From CAYZUC01 sp964481705 (GTDB lineage: Bacteria > Bacillota > Clostridia > Lachnospirales > Lachnospiraceae), in NCBI GenBank assembly GCA_964481705.1, contig CAYZUC010000104.1, positions 1-9,469 of the forward strand: a DNA stretch of 9,469 nucleotides, in the 5' to 3' direction. The notes beneath the pieces were generated by a model that did not search any database, was not told where the DNA came from, and saw nothing but the letters and a program-made list of their open reading frames with translations. Below, piece by piece: positions 5,623-9,469 of the stretch (positions within the stretch are counted from its first letter, which is position 1; every line of letters begins with the position of its first letter). The translations under genes and the position numbers were made by a program.

Positions 5623-7434
5623 TTAAAACTTATTGGACTGATACTCTTCCTTTGAAAGGAATGGGAACATATCATCTAGTGCAGAGGATACCATCTTACC
5701 GTCCGGTAATACCTTCGAGGAAAGCTTAGGTTCAAAATTCTGATTCGGATCTACTACAACCTCACACAAAATAGGTCCCCCTGTATTTAAAACCTTATCC
5801 AGTTTTGCTTTGATTCCATCCAGAGAATCAATCCGTTCATAGGGAATGTCATAAGCAAAAGCAAGCTTCTTGCACTCCGGAAAACTAATACCATTTCCAT
5901 CACATACACCTACAAGAGGCGGATTAAACAGATTGGTCTGTGTTTGTCGGATAGAATGATAACCATTGTTATTTATAATAAAAATCTTCATGTTTAAATG
6001 ATGATACTTTACTGTCTGCAATTCCTGCAGATTCATCTGAAAGCTTCCATCACCATCAATACAGATAACGCGTTCTCCCTTATTTTCCACGCATACTCCA
6101 AGAGCCGCAGGAAATCCATAGCCCATGGCAGCACATCCGGAATTGGTAAATAATCTCTGGTTCTTTTTTATCTCCGCAGCCTGGAAGGTAATAACACAGG
6201 CACTTCCATTTCCGCAGACAATCTTGTCTCCCTCCTGAAGCTGTTCAAAGAGTTTTTTCGTAAATGCATACGGATTCAGTGGAACCGACTTTGTGAGATA
6301 CGATGGTAAACAGGCTGGGTATTTCATATTTACATTTTTGCACCATTTCAACCAGTCTGTGTGATTACCGGCACATCCGGGATTCTTCCGTATTGTCGCA
6401 ACAATATCTCTCATCACATCCCTGACATTTGCATGAATTGGCATATCAGGCGTAACCGTTGGTTTTCTAAGCTCATTTTTATCAATATCTACAATAATCT
6501 TGTAAGCGTTCTTCGCAAACTCCCGATAATTGTAGCTGATTAGTCGAATGTTAAGTCTGGACCCAAGCACCAGAAGCAGGTCGCTGTTCTGTACTACAAA
6601 ATTGCCGCCTCGAGTTCCTACTGTACCGGGACGCCCACAAAATAACGGACTATTGTCTTCCAAGACATCATGTGCATTCCAGGCAGTCACCACAGGTATC
6701 TGTAATGCGTAAATACATTCCATGAACTCCCGATGTGCTCTTCCGAGTCGGATTCCGGTTCCTGCAAAGACCACAGGACGTTTCGCATTCTTAATCTTGT
6801 TTAATAAGACGGTCGTCAATGAACGGTCATACTGCGGATTTTCAGATGCAGAAGCATTGACCGTACTGAACCCCGGCATAGTAACCGTCTCAACCATAGC
6901 TGACTGCACATCCAGAGGAATATCAAGCCATACCGGACCTCCTCTGCCATTTGTCGCCATGAACCAGGCCTTTTCCAAATGATATCGAATACGCTCTGGC
7001 TCCGTCACCATAACGGCGTATTTTGTCATTGACTTAACCGATTCCACAATATTGTATTCCTGGTCTCCGAGCTGACGTAATGGCACTTCTGTTGACCAGG
7101 TAGTTGTCTCTCTCTTGACCTGTCCGGATATGATAAGCATTGGTATGGAGTCGAGCCATCCCCCTAATACTCCTGTAATGGCATTGGTACCTCCCGGACC
7201 ACTGGTAACACAGACTCCTGCGATTCTGCCGCAGTCACGAGCATAGCCTTCGGCTGCAATTGCACATGCCTGTTCATGATGATTATAGATACAGGTCAGA
7301 CCCTCCTTATGACCAAACGCATCATTCAGATGCATGGCTCCTCCGCCTGTAACGGTAAACATATGCTTTACCCCTTTTTCCACCAAAAAATCCGCAATGT
7401 ATTCTGCTACTTTCTGTTTCATCTCTACTCCCAT
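5623..7434 (-). CDS. Acetolactate-synthase-like thiamine diphosphate enzyme (603 aa)
   Basis: A complete three-domain TPP enzyme of the IlvB superfamily. The N-terminal Pyr domain (about 5-175) carries the activating Glu54 in NHHEQACAIAAEGYAR and TSGPGGTNAITGVLGGW (77-93). The central domain (about 200-345) has FAGTGIR (223-229) and the LVLGSRLN strand (288-295) of the type that binds FAD in acetolactate synthases. The PP domain (about 385-565) has the Mg/TPP motif GDGS...NNN (461-464 and 488-490). Such enzymes decarboxylate pyruvate or another 2-keto acid and transfer the two-carbon unit to a carbonyl. No regulatory (IlvN) subunit or other Ile/Val gene is nearby, and all neighbours are glycan genes, so true branched-chain amino-acid synthesis is unlikely. 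Inference: it decorates a keto sugar or a sugar-acid intermediate, as YerE does for yersiniose. The ATG at 7434 has AGGAG six bases upstream; a second ATG four codons in (7422) also has GGAG. It lies 37 bases after the HAD gene. Confidence 0.93.
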   Translation of the reverse strand: MGVEMKQKVAEYIADFLVEKGVKHMFTVTGGGAMHLNDAFGHKEGLTCIYNHHEQACAIAAEGYARDCGRIAGVCVTSGPGGTNAITGVLGGWLDSIPMLIISGQVKRETTTWSTEVPLRQLGDQEYNIVESVKSMTKYAVMVTEPERIRYHLEKAWFMATNGRGGPVWLDIPLDVQSAMVETVTMPGFSTVNASASENPQYDRSLTTVLLNKIKNAKRPVVFAGTGIRLGRAHREFMECIYALQIPVVTAWNAHDVLEDNSPLFCGRPGTVGTRGGNFVVQNSDLLLVLGSRLNIRLISYNYREFAKNAYKIIVDIDKNELRKPTVTPDMPIHANVRDVMRDIVATIRKNPGCAGNHTDWLKWCKNVNMKYPACLPSYLTKSVPLNPYAFTKKLFEQLQEGDKIVCGNGSACVITFQAAEIKKNQRLFTNSGCAAMGYGFPAALGVCVENKGERVICIDGDGSFQMNLQELQTVKYHHLNMKIFIINNNGYHSIRQTQTNLFNPPLVGVCDGNGISFPECKKLAFAYDIPYERIDSLDGIKAKLDKVLNTGGPILCEVVVDPNQNFEPKLSSKVLPDGKMVSSALDDMFPFLSKEEYQSNKF

Positions 7435-7436
7435 CC

Positions 7437-7453
7437 GTGTCTCCTGGAGACAC
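7437..7453 (-). promoter_or_regulatory. Perfect inverted repeat that would hide the ribosome site of the TPP-enzyme gene
   Basis: GTGTCTCC (7437-7444) and GGAGACAC (7446-7453) are exact inverted copies around one central base. In the minus-strand RNA they fold into a hairpin whose 3' arm contains the AGGAG ribosome site just before the ATG at 7434. It has no T run, so it is not an intrinsic terminator. It may be a translational control hairpin, an mRNA processing site or a protein-binding operator. Confidence 0.55.
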
Positions 7454-7471
7454 CTTCATCAAAATCCAAGG

Positions 7472-8125
7472 TTAGAAGAATTTCAATAGTTCTTCCGTGC
7501 TGTCAGCGCTTCCAATCGAAGGATATTTCATAACATCCTCGGTACTCTTAAAATCAAATCCATACGTAACTCCAATAAAATCCAAACCAAGCCCTTGTGC
7601 TCCAAGTGCGTCATAGGAACTGTCACCAATCATGACTGCTCTCGAGTAGTCCTTACAATTCATATCCTCCAAACACAATCGGATGATATCCGGTTTCTTC
7701 AATTTATTATTGTTATCGGCTCCATGTATGACATCTGAGTACCTGTGAAACCCAAAATGTCGACAAATGTTGATTGCATAGTCTTCACGCTTGAAGGTTG
7801 CAATTGCTACTTTGATATCACGCTTCTGAAGCTCCTCACACACCTCCATAATCCCCGGATATCGTTTTGCTTCCAACAAATATCCCTCCTGCTTATAGAG
7901 ACCTCGAAACACGTTGGCACATTCCTGTGCCTCTTCTACACTCATATGAAAAACTTTCTTCATAGTATCCTGAATGGGTGGCCCGATAAACATCGGTATC
8001 TCCTCTGGTGTAATATCTCTAAGCCCTTGCAGGCGAAGCATTTCGCGTATCGCTTTTAAAATTCCAGGCTTTGTATCCAAAAGAGTCCCATCTACATCAA
8101 AAACGGCGATGTCATACTTATTCAT
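7472..8125 (-). CDS. HAD-family phosphatase (217 aa, phosphoglycolate-phosphatase/PpaX-like)
   Basis: A Mg-dependent phosphohydrolase with the complete HAD signature: motif I DVDGT (10-14, nucleophile Asp10 and Asp12), motif II Thr110 in AIATFKRE, motif III Lys in KKPD (143-146) and motif IV GDSSYDALGA (167-176). The helical cap between about residues 18 and 85 is of the Gph/beta-phosphoglucomutase type, and the length matches. The ATG at 8125 follows GGAG at six bases; an in-frame ATG at 8137 has no ribosome site. It lies 50 bases after the aldolase and 37 before the TPP enzyme. The substrate is not predictable from the motifs. By position it should dephosphorylate an intermediate made by the aldolase or another step of the same sugar pathway. 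A general housekeeping phosphatase recruited to the operon is the alternative. Confidence 0.9.
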   Translation of the reverse strand: MNKYDIAVFDVDGTLLDTKPGILKAIREMLRLQGLRDITPEEIPMFIGPPIQDTMKKVFHMSVEEAQECANVFRGLYKQEGYLLEAKRYPGIMEVCEELQKRDIKVAIATFKREDYAINICRHFGFHRYSDVIHGADNNNKLKKPDIIRLCLEDMNCKDYSRAVMIGDSSYDALGAQGLGLDFIGVTYGFDFKSTEDVMKYPSIGSADSTEELLKFF

Positions 8126-8175
8126 CCCAGTCTCCATTTCATTTTATTTAAGTCTATCCATCATTGTGTGGATAT
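8126..8175 (-). repeat. Small inverted repeat between aldolase and HAD genes
   Basis: TATCCA (8155-8160) and TGGATA (8169-8174) form a 6-bp stem with an 8-base loop (one possible extra wobble pair) directly after the aldolase stop. There is no T run, so it is not a classic terminator. It could protect or process the mRNA, or mean nothing. Confidence 0.35.
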
Positions 8176-9270
8176 TCAACCTATGTCTTTACTATATTTT
8201 GATTCTGTAACAAATTCAATACCTATCTTCTCCGACATTGTTCGAAGTGTCCTGCCAGTATACTCATTCAGTTTATCTGCATAATCTTTGACAAACTCGT
8301 ACTCCATGGCAATGTTAAAATAGTTGGCTCCCTTTGTGGAGGAATATCCGTCAAAGCCGGCCAAAAATACCTTTTTCACATTCAGCTTCATCAAAAGCCG
8401 CATGAGCATCAGAAGTGAGCTGTCGATAATCTCAAAATCCATATCCACCAGAGAACTGTAGTCAATGGTGTAATCAAAACGGCCGCTTGTCTTTGTAACG
8501 TTAGAGGTGGCAATAATCTCAACTCCATCCGGAACTGTATTCTGCAGTCTTTTAGCCAGTCCGACATAACGCTTGGAATTGCTCACAAAAATATAATCCG
8601 TATAAAAATCATTGGGCTGATAATTAATGGTAATAACAATGGGTTTATTTTTTGCAATAAATGCCTGAATCTCGGACTTTTGAAGCTGCATGCTCCTTCC
8701 AGGACCAAGGAGCAGGATCTGCTTTTCTCTGAGACGCTCACCCAGCTTTTCAACATCGGAAGTATCGTTGATATCACGTTTCTGATACTCCCGATACAAA
8801 CGTTCCATATACTCCTTGTTGTACGTCAGCTTTTCCGCCGGTGCAATACTGTTCAAAATCTCATTGATGGATTTCACAGATAAAGTACGCAGCTTCATCA
8901 AATGCATGACATACTTCGGATGACAATCATTCGAGGCCGCCAAATAGTAGGTCAGTGAATATCCCCACGGTGACTTCTGATAGATTTTCATGATATTAAC
9001 ATCGATACTCTCAAGAATCTGATTGATCTCATACTGCTTACCCATACGTTCGTTGGCATACATCGCCAGCAGCTCGATAGGACAGTTACCTGCTCCTTTT
9101 CCAATTCCAAACACAGAGCCGTCAACAACAAGGTCGCGATTGGTGTCTCTCTCAAGCAAAGCGAGAGAATTAGAATAGCCAAGTTGAAAGTTATTATGCG
9201 CATGATAGCCAATGGAAATATCGGGCAGCAGGTGCTGATCCATAATCTCAAAATAATGAAGCAAGGACAA
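8176..9270 (-). CDS. DRE-TIM (HMGL-like) aldolase with C-terminal Rossmann-like domain, N-terminus missing
   Basis: The reading frame preserves only the second half of an aldolase barrel followed by a second domain. Seen (numbered from the TTG at 9270): the metal-binding GYHAHNNFQLGYSN (21-34) with the His-X-His pair, the DGSVFGIGKGAGNCPIELL strand (50-68) typical of HMGL/homocitrate/4-hydroxy-2-oxovalerate aldolases, and a C-terminal domain from about 180 with ILLLGPGRS (185-193) and VFLAGFDGYS (301-310), resembling MptE/DUF115-type nucleotide-binding folds. The N-terminal half of the barrel, with the catalytic Asp-Arg-Glu of the DRE motif, is absent. No ribosome site precedes the TTG, and upstream the sequence turns into a plus-strand wecB, so 9270 is not a real start; the gene is cut at about 9244-9270. 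An intact copy would cleave or form a C-C bond with pyruvate or an acyl-CoA-like partner, matching the pyruvate-using TPP enzyme downstream. Confidence 0.85.
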   Translation of the reverse strand: MSLLHYFEIMDQHLLPDISIGYHAHNNFQLGYSNSLALLERDTNRDLVVDGSVFGIGKGAGNCPIELLAMYANERMGKQYEINQILESIDVNIMKIYQKSPWGYSLTYYLAASNDCHPKYVMHLMKLRTLSVKSINEILNSIAPAEKLTYNKEYMERLYREYQKRDINDTSDVEKLGERLREKQILLLGPGRSMQLQKSEIQAFIAKNKPIVITINYQPNDFYTDYIFVSNSKRYVGLAKRLQNTVPDGVEIIATSNVTKTSGRFDYTIDYSSLVDMDFEIIDSSLLMLMRLLMKLNVKKVFLAGFDGYSSTKGANYFNIAMEYEFVKDYADKLNEYTGRTLRTMSEKIGIEFVTESKYSKDIG

Positions 9271-9469
9271 GATTTGTATGATATTACTACTTGTATTCTT
9301 ACAGGTATAAGAGATGTGATAAATTCACAGAAGCCTGACTTAATTCTTGTTCATGGAGACACAACCACAACCTTTGCAGCAGCATTGGCAGCCTTTTATG
9401 AAAAAGTACCAGTAGGGCATGTTGAAGCAGGGCTGCGAACAGGCGACATTTATTCACCGTTTCCGGAAG
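9253..9469 (+). CDS. wecB: UDP-N-acetylglucosamine 2-epimerase, internal fragment
   Basis: Plus-strand translation from 9253 reads IMKQGQDLYDI, then PDLILVHGDTTTTFAAAL and VPVGHVEAGLRTGDIYSPFPE. It continues off the right edge. HGDTTTT and GHVEAGLRTGD are hallmarks of the non-hydrolysing UDP-GlcNAc 2-epimerase that makes UDP-ManNAc for teichoic-acid linkage units and capsules; the Glu in VEAGLR is in the catalytic region. About 71 codons are present, roughly residues 65-135 of a protein normally about 370-380 long. The ATG at 9256 is an interior methionine, not a start: the first Rossmann strand and about 60 residues are missing, replaced by the inverted aldolase gene. The cause is the junction described in the findings. 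Confidence 0.88.
   Translation, partial: MMKQGQDLYDITTCILTGIRDVINSQKPDLILVHGDTTTTFAAALAAFYEKVPVGHVEAGLRTGDIYSPFPE

Noticed and set aside
5607..5675. N-terminal extension of the SDR protein starting inside the TPP-enzyme gene
   Set aside because: The perfect AGGAGGT at 5618-5612 and the Rossmann motif starting immediately after the TTG at 5606 show that translation begins there; the extension has no homology.
5623..7434. Biosynthetic acetolactate synthase for isoleucine and valine (ilvB)
   Set aside because: No ilvN, ilvC or ilvD nearby, and every neighbour is a glycan or sugar gene; the ilvB name would mislead, although the fold is the same.
7758..7765. TGTCGACA resembling a Spo0A box, on the minus strand within the HAD gene
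   Set aside because: It lies mid-gene and encodes ordinary residues (Cys-Arg-His); a single 8-base match far from any promoter is not evidence of binding.
1..9469. Insertion sequence, integrase, attachment site or CRISPR array that might explain the right-hand junction
   Set aside because: No transposase-like protein, terminal inverted repeats, target duplications or regularly spaced repeats were seen; the junction shows only a short shared stretch.

Overview
The window looks like part of a cell-surface polysaccharide (capsule or exopolysaccharide) locus from a Gram-positive, spore-forming-lineage Clostridium relative, most likely Lachnospiraceae. The grounds are moderately AT-rich DNA, strong AGGAGG-type ribosome sites, a protein made of a Spo0A C-terminal DNA-binding domain, and a small zinc-ribbon protein of a type I recall from Lachnospiraceae. 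The taxonomic call comes from protein character alone and is not firm below class.

Layout, left to right. Positions 1-819 (minus) hold the N-terminal 273 codons of dTDP-glucose 4,6-dehydratase (rfbB/rmlB), which runs off the left edge and has its own promoter at 888-916. The 294-base divergent gap (820-1113) carries that promoter, several inverted repeats and a weaker rightward promoter. A small zinc-ribbon gene (1114-1368, plus) converges on a stand-alone Spo0A-C-like gene (1363-1746, minus). Their stop codons overlap inside one symmetrical hairpin that should terminate transcription in both directions.

From 9270 down to 1363 every supported gene is on the minus strand. In transcription order they are: a 5'-truncated DRE-TIM (HMGL-like) aldolase fused to a Rossmann-like domain; a HAD phosphatase; an acetolactate-synthase-like thiamine diphosphate enzyme; an extended SDR nucleotide-sugar epimerase/reductase; a polyprenyl-phosphate sugar transferase-type GT2 with two membrane helices; a GT8 transferase; a second GT2 transferase; and the Spo0A-C-like protein. 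A likely internal promoter (4657-4685) splits this into a sugar-synthesis part (aldolase, HAD, TPP enzyme, SDR) and a glycan-assembly part (three transferases plus the regulator-like gene).

Inference on how they cooperate: the first four genes look like a pathway building an unusual, possibly branched, sugar or a pyruvate-derived decoration. The TPP-enzyme-then-SDR order resembles the known YerE/YerF logic of yersiniose synthesis, and RfbB in the same locus makes a 4-keto-6-deoxy nucleotide sugar of the kind such enzymes use. The transferases would then attach sugars at the membrane.

At the right end, about 9244-9270, the minus-strand aldolase loses its N-terminal half and the sequence switches to the interior of a plus-strand UDP-GlcNAc 2-epimerase (wecB). 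Neither gene has a beginning. This is either a real rearrangement breakpoint or an assembly/amplification chimera, and anything to the right of about 9244 should be read with that in mind. I saw no tRNA, rRNA, CRISPR array or insertion sequence.
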